Source of the DNA: Amylostereum areolatum
Taxonomy: Eukaryota; Basidiomycota; Agaricomycetes; Russulales; Stereaceae
Direction: 5' to 3'
NCBI GenBank assembly: GCA_012932865.1
Contig: SAXG01000017.1
Location: forward strand, 62,001 to 126,000
DNA length: 64,000 nt
Positions 12,204-23,693 of this stretch are shown piece by piece (positions within the stretch are counted from its first letter, which is position 1; each line of letters begins with the position of its first letter). The notes beneath the pieces were generated by a model. The model worked only from the letters and a program-made list of their open reading frames with translations. It ran no database searches and was not told the origin of the DNA. The position numbers were made by a program, and so were the translations under genes.

Positions 12204-12507
12204 ATCGAGTTTCGATTCATTGCAACGTTCGCGGGAGGCATTATAAAGGAGATGTGTGTATGTTCAGTGTGTTACTTAGGCAAATGATATATCAGTTGTG
12301 TCGCAAGTCGCGACAGTCGCGTCGACGCGTTCAGTCACCCATATATATTCAGATTTACATGACCGTCGCGAACGTCCGCGGAATACAGAAGCAAGATTTC
12401 CGGGAACATACTATCAAAGAGTGTGGTACTGTATGTCGAAGGTTTGTGGGATATGCATTGTGTATCTGTCTCTGCAGGCTACGCAGCATCTTGATTCAGG
12501 AACCACC

Positions 12508-13427
12508 ATGCTGCAGCTCTCCCTGACCTTCCTTGCTATATCCCTCTTCGCCCGCCTTCTCCTCCGTTCCGACCAATCCACCGGACTACAGCATGACAGT
12601 TTAAAGCCCAATCGCGTCCTCCTTCTCACTGCCCACCCCGACGATGAGGCTTTCTTCTTTGGACCCACCGTCACTTCACTTACCAGCCAAGCGGAGATAT
12701 ATTCTCTATGCCTTTCTACCGGTGATGCGGACGGAGAAGGAAAAACGCGCGTGGAAGAGCTTTCTGACAGCCTCGAGGTCTTGGGAGTCGACCAGGACAA
12801 GCACTGGGTGCTTGATATTGAGTGCGTGGTCCGATGTGCTCTCTAGACGCGACTGTGTCTTATAGATCGCGTCCATAGAGACCTGAAGGACAACTTTACC
12901 GCACGTTGGGACGCAAAACTGATCGCTGACACGGTCAGGCCGTATATACAGGAACACCATATCACCACTGTACGTGTTCCTCCGAAACCCATCCGCTCTG
13001 ACTTCTCAACACCCTCTAGATCCTCACTTTTGACCCCGTCGGTGTATCCTCGCATCCAAACCATCTATCTCTCTTCCACGGCACATCCTACCTCCTCGGA
13101 TCCCTCCCTTCTCCGCCCCGCGCATACGCTCTTATTTCCGTCCCACTGTCCATCAAGTATATAGGTCCCCTTGCACCTGCTCTGGCCAAGCTCGACCTCA
13201 ACTTCTCACGCGCCCTCGCCTATTTTAACATGCAGCCTTCGCTGTCGGCCCACCCCATTTCAGTGTACGTTTCAGGTGTACGACAGTGGGCACGCGCGTT
13301 GCGCGCCCTCTCCTGTCACCATTCGCAGCTGGTCTGGTTCCGCTGGCTGTACATGGCCTTCTCGAGGTACATGTGGGTAAACGAGTGGTACGAGATCCCG
13401 GCGATCCTCAATAGCTCGGAGGTGTAG
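12508..13427 (+). CDS. GPI12: N-acetylglucosaminylphosphatidylinositol de-N-acetylase (PIG-L)
   Basis: Removes the acetyl group from GlcNAc-PI, the second step of GPI-anchor synthesis at the ER. The product begins MLQLSLTFLAISLFARLLL, an N-terminal membrane anchor. The zinc-binding motif TAHPDDEAFFFGPTV follows, then YSLCLSTGDADGEGKTRVEE. Two short introns separate the next pieces. The second half has TFDPVGVSSHPNHLSLFHG, which supplies the conserved H-P-N-H, and ends with AFSRYMWVNEWYEIPAILN. The ATG at 12508 is the one directly before the hydrophobic anchor. A second GPI-synthesis gene, PIG-P, lies about 47 kb downstream, but the two are not linked functionally by position. All diagnostic motifs are present and in frame. 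Confidence 0.93.
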
Positions 13428-13598
13428 TAAAAGCTTCATCGCGTCAAAGGCAGTTGTTCTGTGTCAACACATGAACTGCACGCCCAACTCCAAGTGCGGG
13501 GAAGGAACTTGTATTCTCATGAATGTATTCTACACGTTCAATATATGGTATAAACGCCGATCTCCCTAGGAGAAATCGTCCCAGAGTCCCGGAAAGAA

Positions 13599-15353
13599 CT
13601 ACCCCGTCTGCGCTGTGTAGACCTGGAAGTATGCCTCGTACTCTTCTGGCGTCATCAGTTCCTGATGTTCCTCCGTCACAAGGGAGAATGGCATGGGCTT
13701 CCCATTGACTGAAGAGAAGAATTACCATCCTATCAGTAGTGTGAGAGTACATCATGACGGGCGTACTCACCATGGACCGTCGGGTCGTCTCCAGTACTTG
13801 CGGACGGAACATCTTCTGAGAAGCCATTGGTATGCGCGTCCGTGCGCGCAAACTTCCGTTCTGCATCTCCCTTCGTCTTCTTGTGATCGTGATCGTTTTC
13901 GACTGGCATTGAGTGCGTCGAGAGCGGCCACATCAGGTTTGCGATCTTCCTCATCATCCTGGTAGAGACGCGGACTGAGAAAAGGCAGGGGTCGGCGCTG
14001 TTGATGTAGCCAGTGAGGCATAATAGTGATCGTACACTGGGAGGCGATATGAGCAAGTTTTCAGCGGTAAGAATAGAAGAAAGAGCGCACTGTCTGCCTC
14101 TGGATCATCGCGAATGACAGGCTTGACGTCCGCCATCGACAATTCCACGCCATCCTGGGAGTCCTCAAGGGACAACGATCCCCCGACCCTCCCTAAGCCC
14201 CGCAAACTGTCATCCAAGTTCCCCTCCAACACGACTCCCACACCGTTCTCCGCACTACGAGCAGTTTCCTTGATTCCGAGCGCGGTGAGATCCCCAGAGA
14301 TCGTACTCTTGAGATGCCACGCAGGCAGAGCGTTCTGCTGCCTTCGGGAAGCCGCTTCCTCCTCCCGCTCACGGCGGAGTGTATCTGCGTCTTTGTCGAT
14401 AGAAAGAACTATGCCAACGCCGTCGTCTTGCATCCGTGAGCCTGAGGCTCCCGCCACTTTGAGGCCTGCACCAGGCTCGCCTGACATCGCCAACGCTGCT
14501 GCCGCATCCAGCAGATGTTTCGATATATATTGCGCGACGTCAAAGCTGCAAGCGGGCGAGACAATGTGAGTTAGGGACAGGTGAATCAAAAGCGAACGCA
14601 CGCAGGCATGACCATCTCCTCGCTCCTCCTCAATCCCTCCCGAATATGGCGCATTTGAAAGTTAAACCGTTGCATCCGGTCCTGACTACCGCGCACGTTT
14701 TCTGCGTTTTCGTTGTCGATGAGCTCGCCGTGACAAACTTCACATACGAAAGCGCCGCGTGCGAAGTCGATTAGCTTGTCAACCTCGAGTGGGGTGTACT
14801 GTTTTCCGCATTGAGGGCAGACGTAACCCTTGTTGTCTAATTCCTGTACAATTTCGATTGCAGCATGGAGGCGGGAAAAGCAGTGGTGCTACGCACGTTA
14901 CGCAGGCTGGTGTCGATAATACGTCGCATCTCTGCGACACGCCATTTGACGACGTTACAAAAGTGACGGAAGTCGAGGAAAAAGTATTGACGGCCGACTG
15001 CACGCTGTGCGCCCTCCTTGAGCTCATTCTGACGGTGTCTGGGCGCATTATGAGTAAAGGCAAATGCGTAGTTGAGATGCACGCACACTTGAACGAGACG
15101 GTCACTCTCCAGCACAGCCATGATCTTGTTGAGCTCCTTCAACTGCAGACCCATACGTCCGGCCAAATCATCATCTTTTAGTCTGAAAGGACGTCGTCAA
15201 ACGCTATCCTTTCTGCTGCTCGACAGACAGGACACTCACACTTGGTGTCCGCGCAAGCTGGTCCATAACGATGATGAATTTGGGTTCGTAAAAGGCACGG
15301 GTGACATGTTGTACAAGTAAACGGAGTGCGGCTTGCTCTTCGTCGGTGATCAT
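13599..15353 (-). CDS. TFA1: Transcription initiation factor TFIIE, alpha subunit
   Basis: Large subunit of TFIIE, which recruits and regulates TFIIH at RNA polymerase II promoters. It starts MITDEEQAALRLLVQHVTRA, followed by a winged-helix region containing DDDLAGRMGLQLKELNKIMA. A C4 zinc ribbon follows (VCPQCGKQYTPLEVDKL and FVCEVCHGEL). The middle includes MQRFNFQMRHIREGLRRSEE. The C-terminus is acidic and polar, with a conserved-looking end EEYEAYFQVYTAQTG before TAG. Several introns split the gene. It is convergent with PIG-L (172 bp apart). Length and domain order match fungal TFA1. I see no broken motif. Confidence 0.92.
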
Positions 15354-16326
15354 GATGCTCTTCGAGGAGGATGATTGCAACAAGGAGCGAGGAAAACAAG
15401 CACGACGCTATTAGTGAACAATACTGCCACAGTGGCCACCCCTGGGCTCTATTGCACATGTCAGGCCGGGCAGAAGAAAATATCGGATAGAGTGAAGCAC
15501 GTTCGATACACTTCCACCGAGTTCTGGTGTCGATAACGACCTCGTTCAAGTGATGAATGAATGGAATGGACCTCTGGACGACGAGCGTCGGGGAGGATGG
15601 CGGTCAGAAACAGGAAGCTGTGAGTCAAGGAAAGGAATGGGCGTGGGTGGATAAGGCCAGCCGCCGGGAGCTAGGAGATACGATAAGATAAGATCAGCAT
15701 CTTTGATGGGAACAACGGGACAAGCCAATGTCAGACATGGGACGGTTTGACCAATGGCGTCGTGTGGTTCCTCTCCCGCCCATCTTCAATTTCATGATCT
15801 TCTTTCAATTGCTGGTAGGCGCGTGCAGCCTGCTCCTCGTTGCCAGGACCACCTCTGTTACACCATTTGACAGCTTATAGCTCTCTACGGAGTCACTATC
15901 AAGCTGGACACTCGGCCGGATTCACCGTCGAAGCTTTGTCAACACAACTGGGACAGGCGCACTCAACCCGCAAAACAGGCCGATACTGTGATGTTTTCTC
16001 GTCATCGGCTCTAATCTATCTATATCAGGTTCCATGTCACTTCCGTCAGACTCACAAATAGAAAGGAACAATACGAGCTGCATAATGCGAGGCGACCGAC
16101 GTCGGTGTCCCTGACCACGGCGACGCCATCCAACCCCAGGGCTTTGCGATGACCTATCCGACGACCAACCGAGATTAAATTCAATCAAAGATCGTTTCCC
16201 CTCACCGGACCTTTACGACACCCCCCTCTATAAGAGAGGAGTGGGCAGCTCATCTTTCCATAGCACCCTGTGCTTCCTGCCTCGGTTCCTACGTCGGAGA
16301 CTTCACTCCACACTCATTCTTTCGCT
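15354..16326. other. Divergent intergenic region
   Basis: About 970 bp between TFIIE-alpha (-) and the DUF3455 gene (+). It should hold both promoters. The only clear element is the TATA-like box at 16228-16234. Confidence 0.5.
16228..16234 (+). promoter_or_regulatory. TATA-like box of the DUF3455 gene
   Basis: CTATAAG lies about 99 nt before the ATG at 16327, next to a C-rich tract. It is a plausible core promoter for a highly expressed secreted protein. Confidence 0.45.
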
Positions 16327-17198
16327 ATGTCCATCCGTTCCTTCATCCTTCTAGCTGCTGCTGCAGTCTCCGTGTTGGCTGCCCCTACCCGTACTCCCAT
16401 TGCTAGGTCATGCAAGGTCTCCGGCGATGCTCTGCAGCTCCCGGCTAACCAGACCTCCCTCGTCTCTCCTTCTTCCCCTCCCAAGTTCGTTGCTCTCGGT
16501 GTCGGGATGCAAAACTACACCTGTTCCTCCGCGGGTAAATACACGTGAGCTCTCTTCTGATTTTGAAGACGTTTCACTTCACTGATATCTACACAATCAG
16601 GTCCGTCGGCGCTGTTGCGGAATTGTTCGATATCTCCTGCCTGTCCGGCACGCCAGAATGGACGAGGATTCAAACGGACGCGTACTCCCTCTGGAACTCG
16701 TCCCCGGCCAACACTTCAGACATCATCAATCTGTTCGCCGGCAAGCTCGGTAATTTCGACGTCCTCGGTCAACACTACTTCGTCGCAAACCCCGCTGGGT
16801 CGGGCGCGCCCGTACCCAAATTCGACTTCACGTCCGCTCGTTTCAAGGGCAACGCCGACGCGTTCACGGTGCCTGGCCAAGTCGGGCGACATCGTCCGCT
16901 CCCACCGGGTCCGCGGACGTTGACTGGCTGATGCTCAACGTAACGTCCGGCAAGCTTGCAGATGAAGTATTCCGCGTGAACACGAAGGCAGGGCAACCGC
17001 CCACCTCGGTGCGCTGGGATCTCCCCATCTATGCATGAGCCGTGCTGATATCTTTTGTTCCCTTAGTGCACGCCCGGAAGTGCTGATATCGCCGTGAAGT
17101 ACACTGCGAAATACTGTAAGCACAGCTTTCCACGGAGCACTGTGTGACCGGGGCTAATGTTACGCACAGTGTTCTATGGAGGCTCTATTTCAGCCTGA
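16327..17198 (+). CDS. Secreted DUF3455 family protein (one frame break)
   Basis: Begins with a signal peptide, MSIRSFILLAAAAVSVLAAP. DUF3455 features follow: FVALGVGMQNYTC, then after a GTGAGC intron SVGAVAELFDISCLSG, and GQHYFVANPAGSGAPVPKFD. At 16880-16890 the frame is lost and would stop at 16931. The frame one base over continues as SADVDWLMLNVTSGKLADEV and RVNTKAGQPPTS. Two more introns then give CTPGSADIAVKYTAKYLFYG and a stop at 17198. One missing G in GTCGGGCG would restore the frame. Members of this fungal family are often labelled 'malate dehydrogenase' in databases without basis; they are secreted proteins of unknown function. The gene is probably functional in the organism. Confidence 0.82.
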
Positions 17199-18038
17199 GC
17201 CCGAGGTTCCGTTCGTGGGCGTGGCGGAGCCTCGCCCACTCCTTCTCTCCATTCTCATTGTGGGTCTGCTATGTCTTGTATCCCGTCGGGCTGTGCCTCA
17301 GAAAATTAGCATGGATACTTCTCGCTTATAATAACGCATGGTCGATCTGCGAGTGGATTGATTTGTGTCCGGTCGACAATGGTATTGGCCGGCTGTCAGT
17401 GTTCAACGTGCAACATGCAACAGACATATATTTGCCAGGGAACAGCATTCTAAGAACACCACAATTTTCTCTCAAGGCGCAAGGCTCCCTAACAGGGTAT
17501 GTAGGAATGTACCCGCTCGAATCCCGTGGGCTGATAAGCAGGAACGCAGCGCGAAGCTATCACCTGATCAAGGAGGGGCGCACCCAAATCCGTCGTAAAA
17601 AGTTGGTCTAAACGTTGGGTGGCTGTTTTGAGGACTGAAGGAGACACGTCCTCGCCATTTGAAGGTGTGTTCCTGTGGCGGCGGCGATCGAACGTACTTA
17701 GGGCAGTCTGTTAGCACAAAGGCTATCGGTGATGGCAATTGAACGTATTGAACGCCACGCCACGCCGAAATGGCCCGGGCGGAAAGGCGGACGCCCACCG
17801 CGGCGGTTCTAGCCTTCAACATTGCGCTCAGATCCCGAAAGCAAGTCCAAGCAGTATGCGAGCACAGCCCTTCCTTTCTGCTCGTCTTGTTCCATCGACG
17901 GCTTCGAGCTTGGAAGCGCTTCCAAGGCAAGGCATTAATGTTCCCAGGGTCACTCTCACGATCCTCGACGCTCGCTATAAGTAAATCCAGCGATCACGCT
18001 CGAGTTTGCCTCGACCGCCCTCACGCCCAGGTCGCCGA

Positions 18039-18054
18039 ACACACACACACACAC
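18039..18054. repeat. AC dinucleotide microsatellite
   Basis: Seven to eight AC units in the upstream region of the ABC transporter. Confidence 0.85.
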
Positions 18055-18178
18055 CCTCAGGCCGACGCAATTTCTCCCAGGCCCTCACAAGCGCTGTATG
18101 TTTTGGTCTCTGGCACCCTCCGGCGAACGCGCCGCAGCGCTGCTTTGGGCGCTGAAATTGAATCTCTGAAACCACTAG

Positions 18179-18186
18179 TATAAATA
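18179..18186 (+). promoter_or_regulatory. TATA box of the ABC transporter gene
   Basis: A TATAAATA octamer 78 nt before the ATG at 18264, the best TATA match in the window. Confidence 0.55.
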
Positions 18187-18263
18187 TGAAGACCGTGAAG
18201 CGGTATCCGTCCGATAGCCTAGGCACTCTCCGTCGGCCCTATCCTTTCTCTAGCGGTTCAAAA

Positions 18264-20890
18264 ATGTCCTCAAGTGCCGTACCGCTGCAACGACTAGGCT
18301 CGGATGTGGAGGTGCGTCTGCCTGTCTTGCCTTGAGTGATGCGTGCTGATCTGCGAGACAAGTCAAACATGGACAGTGAGCATCTCGTGCTCAGATGGGA
18401 GGGGGTAGGGTACACGATCAAACACAAGGAGATCCTCGCCGATGTATCTGGCGAGGTGGAATCGGGCGAGATGCTTGCTGGTGCGTTGATCTCAGATGCA
18501 TCGGATCCATACCCTCATGCTTTCCACGCACAGTCATGGGTCCTTCTGGTGCAGGCAAGTCTACGCTGCTCGACATTCTGTCCAAACGCACCCCACATTC
18601 CACTGGAACGGCAAGCTACCTACGCTTAAACTTTAAATTATCGCTGACATTGTCGCTCGTTCAGATCACCGTCAACGGCACGGTCAACGCCAACATGAGT
18701 GCTCTGGCGTCCTACGTCGAGCAAAGCGACGCCCTCCTCGGCGTGCTCACCGTACAAGAGACGCTCTACTTCTCGGCTCGTCTAAGGCCCGTTCCTTCCA
18801 TCCCTGCGACCGCGCGTCAATCTCGACCTGACCACCCTTCGCCTTACCGCATATAGTCTGGACCCATCTACACCTACCCGTATCATCCATGAACGTGTGG
18901 CGCAAACGATCGCAGACCTCGGCTTGAGCGATGTAACTCGAAATCGCATCGGCACGCCTGTGCAGCGCGGGATCTCAGGAGGACAGAAACGACGGGTAAC
19001 TCTCGGGGCGGCCCTCGTCACTCTTCCGCGCATCCTCCTTCTCGACGAGCCTACCAGTGGCCTCGACAGCCGCACCAGCCGCGAGGTTTTGACTGCCAGT
19101 CAGTTCTTTCTCTGCGTCAGGTCGGAATCAGAATGTTCATCGCATCATTTGCGCGCGTATAGTTCGGGATTTCGCACGTCGACACGGAGTTATCGTCGTC
19201 GCGAGCATACACCAGCCCAACTGGGAGACATTCACTCTCTTCGACAAGCTTCTTCTATTGGCCCACGGCAGGACCATGTACTATGGCCCCATCGGTACGT
19301 ACCTTTCCTTCGCCCTGGGCCTCCTTTACGCGTCTTAATGCTTCCTCAGGTCGTTTGGACGCATACCTCGCCGAAGGACTTTCCCATTCCGGTCTCCCAG
19401 CATGCCAATCCCTCGGACCACGCACTGGACGTCGTCAACACCGACTTTATGCCTGATTCTGCCGAGGCAATTCGCCATGTCGAAGGACTGGCGAGATGCT
19501 GGTCGGAATACGCGGCGAAGCACCATGCCGGCCACAGACTGACCTCTCTAGAGCCGAAACACGGATCGCTGGCGGTGGGAGCTGCGAGCCGCTCAGAGAC
19601 TTGGAGGGGGCTCACCGTCGGCATGCGCAGAACATGGTGCCTCATGGAGCGGAATGCTCTGAACTACAGCAGAAATCTTCTTGCCTACGGAGTGCGGATA
19701 GGGATGTACCGTGAGCGGTTTCGCTTACGTTCACAATGACCTTTGTGTGTGTTAATTAAATCATAACCAGTGGGCATGGGAGTCCTATTGGCGACAGTAT
19801 GGGTCAATCTCCCGCAAACCTCGGCAAAAGTGGTATGTACCTCTCCCAGTACTCTCAGCCCGTCTTCCATTGACCGATTCCTCCCAGAATGACCGCCTCT
19901 CCGTGCATTTCTTTTCGGTCGCTTTCTTGGGGTTCATGTCCGTCGCCGGGATTCCCGCCTTCCTCGAAGAGCGCCAGGTGTTCGTGCGCGAACGCATGAA
20001 CGGGCTGTACGGGCCCGGGCCCTACGTCCTGGCCAACTCGCTCGTCACGCTCCCGTACCTCTTCCTGTGCGCGGTCCTGTTCACGATCCTCTGCTACTGG
20101 AGCATCGGCCTCAACCCGGGCGCGAGCCAGTTTTTCCGGTTCTTGGGGGTGTTGTTTCTGGCCGTGTATACGGCGGAGTCGCAGGTGAGACGGACGATCC
20201 GCTTTGTCGATGGACGTGTAGCTGAGGAGATTGTCCGCTAGTCTGCGGTGGTCGCGGCGATCGTACCGATCTTCGTCGCCGCGCTCGCCATCGCGTCGTT
20301 TCTGAACGGGTTTTGGATGGTCAGCACCAGCGGCTCGGCTGCTTCCTTCGACGCTCCGGCGGCCTCCGCTGACGGATCGACGTCCATAGTGCGTTGGCGG
20401 GTACTTCATCAAGGCGGTCAACCTGCCGCGCTTCTGGTACTACTGGGCGCACTTCATCGACTTTCAGGTGGGGGTTTCCTCTTGCCGTACGCATTTCGAC
20501 GCCGAGTTCAACGCCACGTTTGCGTGTTTTTTTTTTTCCCCTTCTTCAGACATACGCGTTCGATCTGCTGGTCCAGAACGACTTGCGCGGGCTCACGTTC
20601 GCGTGCGCCACGCTCGCGGACGGGAGCTGCTTCTGCGACTATCCGAGCTCGCTCGTCGCGCAGGGGCGGTGTGCGCTCGCGGGGGAGGACGTTCTTCGGG
20701 TGCGTGGTTCGCGTTCGCGTTCCGTTCCGCCGTGTACCGTGGGCGTGCTAACGCGAGCGACTCGGATGGCCACATTAAGGCGCTGGACATCGACGGCGTC
20801 AGCTTCTCGCTGTACGCCGCCATCCTGCTCCTCATCTCGCTCGTCTATCGCGCGCTGCTGTACGCCGTGCTCGTGCTCAAGAAGCGGTGA
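18264..20890 (+). CDS. ABCG-type half-transporter
   Basis: ATP-driven membrane exporter with one nucleotide-binding domain followed by one transmembrane domain (ABCG/White layout, about 600 residues). Start MSSSAVPLQRLGSDVE. Walker A is GPSGAGKST, the Q-loop region YVEQSDALLGVLTVQETL, the signature ISGGQKRRV, Walker B ILLLDEPTSGLDS and the switch SIHQPNWETF. The membrane half includes NYSRNLLAYGVRIGMYLGMG, FLEERQVFVRERMNGLYGPG, GYFIKAVNLPRFWYYWAHF and a final helix ending VLVLKKR. A small extracellular loop has several cysteines (CATLADGSCFC). About ten introns are needed, one of them GC...AG (18611-18664). Two places do not fit: the intron 18781-18856 lacks a proper GT in the right phase, and one extra base breaks the frame at 19371-19382. 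Substrate unknown. Confidence 0.9.
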
Positions 20891-22913
20891 GCGTGCGCGC
20901 AGCTGCGGCTGCACATCCGTACTTAAGTATACGCGTGGGGCGCCGTCGCATTCTCGAAAGGAGTCTGGATGCCCTGGGTGCGGTGCGTGCGACCCCCCCC
21001 CCCCCCCCCCCCCCCCCGTGCGCTCTATCGGCTTCCTAATCGCGCGGTGTTCACTTGTTCTTTTCTTAGGGAGGGCTTACATACGGGGACGAGAGCGGGA
21101 CGGGGGCGTGGCTCGATATCAACCTTGGGTTCAGGGATCGTGGATAATCTGTCCATCTTGACTTTTTTGTATTTTTACTACTCAAACGAGCGTGGCACGC
21201 GCGCGGGCGCGGACTGCGGACGCTCCGATGCGCAGAACACACGGGATGCGCGGGCGCTCGAGGCTTCGGACACGGGATGCGATGATTAAACATGTACTTA
21301 CTGCCGTTCGATGTCGGTTCGATGGTTCGGAGGGTGTAGATGACGCGGGCAGGCGTGGAAGGCGCGAGTCGCACTACCCACCAGGAGTGACTAGTGAGCC
21401 GCGGTCGAGCGCATGCGTGCGGTGTGTCGGCGTCATTCTGAACCCACCATGTGACGTGCTCTGGGGGCGTCGTTACCTGAAGGTTGGAAAGGGTGGCACG
21501 CTCCCGCGGGGATTCTAGGGGATTCTCCACGTGTCCTGGACCGTATTTCAAGGTTCATCGACATCGGGGGGAGCGCATCTCATCTGCACCATGCATCATC
21601 CCCTATAACCATAAACTGCGACTGACCCCACGGGGATGCGGATGCAGACGATGGGCCGGGCGGGAACGATGCGCCGCGATAAGTACGGTGTGAACGCGCA
21701 CCCTAAAGCAACGTCGTGACCGAGACCGAGACCAAGTTAGCGTGCGTGCTCTGAGCTTGTGGCATCCCGCCCGAATCGGCCGGTGGGCCCAACGCTAACT
21801 CTATCGCCGCCGCCACGCAACTTTGTTTCTGCGCGAATCTTGAAGCTTGAATCTTGACCGTCTGGTGACGCGCCGAGACGGGACCCAGACGGTGCTCGAC
21901 AGCCCGCGAGAAGCTTAGCCAGGGAGTGCCCTCGATACACGCAAAACCCTCCGAAGAAGCGGCCAGCCTCCGAACGCGTTTCCGCGAAGACCACCACAGG
22001 CTGCGTGCGATCGTGAAACCGGATTGAATTCCCTAAAAACCCTGGACGTTGCAGCGTGAGAACAAAAAGGCAATGAACATGGAGGGGGAAAGGGGGATAT
22101 GCGAGGTGGTGTACGTGCGTAGGGTGAGTATGTAGGTATGTATGTGCATGTTATTAAGTTACTGTGCAGGGGATGTGGGTGCGAGACGATGCGATTGCGA
22201 TTGCGATGATGCGGGGGGTTCGATGCGATGGGGACACGATGGGAAAGACAACCTGGCTCGGGGCGGGTTGCACTAGCAGGGACGATGGTGATACAGTAAG
22301 GGCATGGGGGACCGTCCCGTGAGAAGGGTATGGGACGGAAACTGGACGTGCACGGTAAGGGAAGACTCGGGAAGGGGAGAGACGATTGCATGATGATGTG
22401 TCTATGACTTGATCGGTGACGATGCAGGGGGGGGGCGCAGGCGGAAAGAGAGAGAGGGACGAGAGAGGACGCGCAGATTGGCCAGGATCCGAGAATGGAG
22501 AAAAGAAGCGAAGCCTCGAGGAGAGGCAGGCCCAGCGCACGAGGGCGCGTCACCTGGGGGGTCTTTTTGGGAAGGGGGTGTTATGCAGGGTGCGGAAGAC
22601 GTTGGTCGGCCGGCGTAGCGCGAAAAAGGGGGCGCAGAACGAGGCGTGATGCCCCGGACGCGACACGGGACGGTGAAGGGTGACGACAGGACAGAGCCGA
22701 GAACGGACGGAGAAGAGGGTGGGAGGGAGGTAGGTATGACGGGAGCGAGTCCGTCACCTGTACGTATAGGATGAGCCTCAGCAGGACGCGTATAAAGACT
22801 GGCGCTGTGTCGGGTAGGAAGAAGGGTGACTCACGGGGAACGATCGCGCGCCTGAGGAGAGGGGGGAGGAAGGGCAGCCTCGTGGGGATCCGGGGAAGAC
22901 ATGGCGCTGCCTG
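20891..22913. other. Gene-poor convergent region
   Basis: About 2 kb between the ABC transporter (+) and a doubtful minus-strand gene. Long open frames here (for example minus 21915-22553) are Pro/Ser/Arg-rich and lack motifs. It contains a 25-nt poly-C run and purine-rich stretches. Confidence 0.5.
20993..21017. repeat. Poly-C tract of 25 nt
   Basis: Twenty-five uninterrupted C residues about 100 nt after the ABC transporter stop codon. Such runs are prone to length errors in sequencing. Confidence 0.9.
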
Positions 22914-23693
22914 TCAGGGCCGAAGGGGAATGTGAGGAGATGTGGGTGTGTTTGTGATCGTGGTGGGAGTGTTTCGAGGCGTGTTTTGAGTGGGCGTGCT
23001 GGGAGAAAGGGAGATGAGCGGGAAGGAAGAGAGAGGAGAAGAAGGACGAACGGGACTGTCGCGCGGGCGGTGCTTCTTGGTGGTGGAGGAGGAGGAGGGT
23101 TCCCACGCAGGGCGGAAAGGAAAAGCGTCGTGGGTGGATTGTTGTTGTTCGACCAGCCAAGTGGTGGGTTCGTGGAGAGAGACTTTGTTGTAAGAGGGGA
23201 CAGGGACAGGGCTGGGACTGGGAGAAAAGCCAGGGGAAGGGGATAGGGGCGTGAAGAGAGGGGTAGCGGGAGGGGAGAAGGGGCGGGAAGCACGAGGAGG
23301 CTGAGTGGGAGTGTCGTTGGGAACGTAGGGAAAAGGGAAGGCGTTGGAGGCGCAGCTTCCGGAGTCGGATTCGAGGGAGGGGGTGGAGGGGATGTTGGAC
23401 AGGGCGGCAAAGGTGGGGAGGGAGGGGCCGAGGGCGAGGGTCCTGGGCGCAGGACGGGTGTGCTCTGCGAGGGGGGCGGGGGTGGACGGGGGAGAGAGCG
23501 GGAGGAAGATCTCGGTGTCGAAGCGGCGGGGAGTGACGGGGAGGGCGGGACGGGCGGAGGCAGCGCCGGTAGCGTGTTGACGGCGAGCCTGGAGGGAGAG
23601 GGCGGAGGGAGGAGAGGGCGGAGAGGGACGAGAGGCGGCATACCTGGAGGAGGTGAAGACGAAGGAGACCGCTCGGTCGTCGGTCGAGGGCAT
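22914..23693 (-). CDS. Putative Ser/Pro-rich protein, unrecognised
   Basis: A minus-strand open frame beginning MPSTDDRAVSFVFTSSRYAA. It is rich in Ser, Pro and Thr, with short distinctive parts such as TPRRFDTEIFLPLSPPSTPA, FPYVPNDTPTQPPRASRPF and NKVSLHEPTTWLVEQQQS. Of the three overlapping open frames on this strand, this one has the most natural residue mix; the others are nearly pure Pro/Ser or Pro/Arg. The upstream frame stays open to 24143, so the true start or a 5' exon is uncertain, and the 3' end may be extended by splicing. No domain is recognised. It may be a disordered regulatory protein, or only a GC-rich open frame. Confidence 0.4.
   Translation of the reverse strand: MPSTDDRAVSFVFTSSRYAASRPSPPSPPSALSLQARRQHATGAASARPALPVTPRRFDTEIFLPLSPPSTPAPLAEHTRPAPRTLALGPSLPTFAALSNIPSTPSLESDSGSCASNAFPFPYVPNDTPTQPPRASRPFSPPATPLFTPLSPSPGFSPSPSPVPVPSYNKVSLHEPTTWLVEQQQSTHDAFPFRPAWEPSSSSTTKKHRPRDSPVRPSSPLSSFPLISLSPSTPTQNTPRNTPTTITNTPTSPHIPLRP

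Larger units (their letters stand above)
17199..18263. other. Intergenic region upstream of the ABC transporter
   Basis: About 1 kb with no supported gene. It contains an AC microsatellite and the TATA box of the ABC transporter. Confidence 0.5.

Noticed and set aside
21915..22553. 212-residue minus-strand open frame
   Set aside because: Pro/Ser/His/Arg-rich with no motif or start context, lying in a gene-poor purine-rich region.
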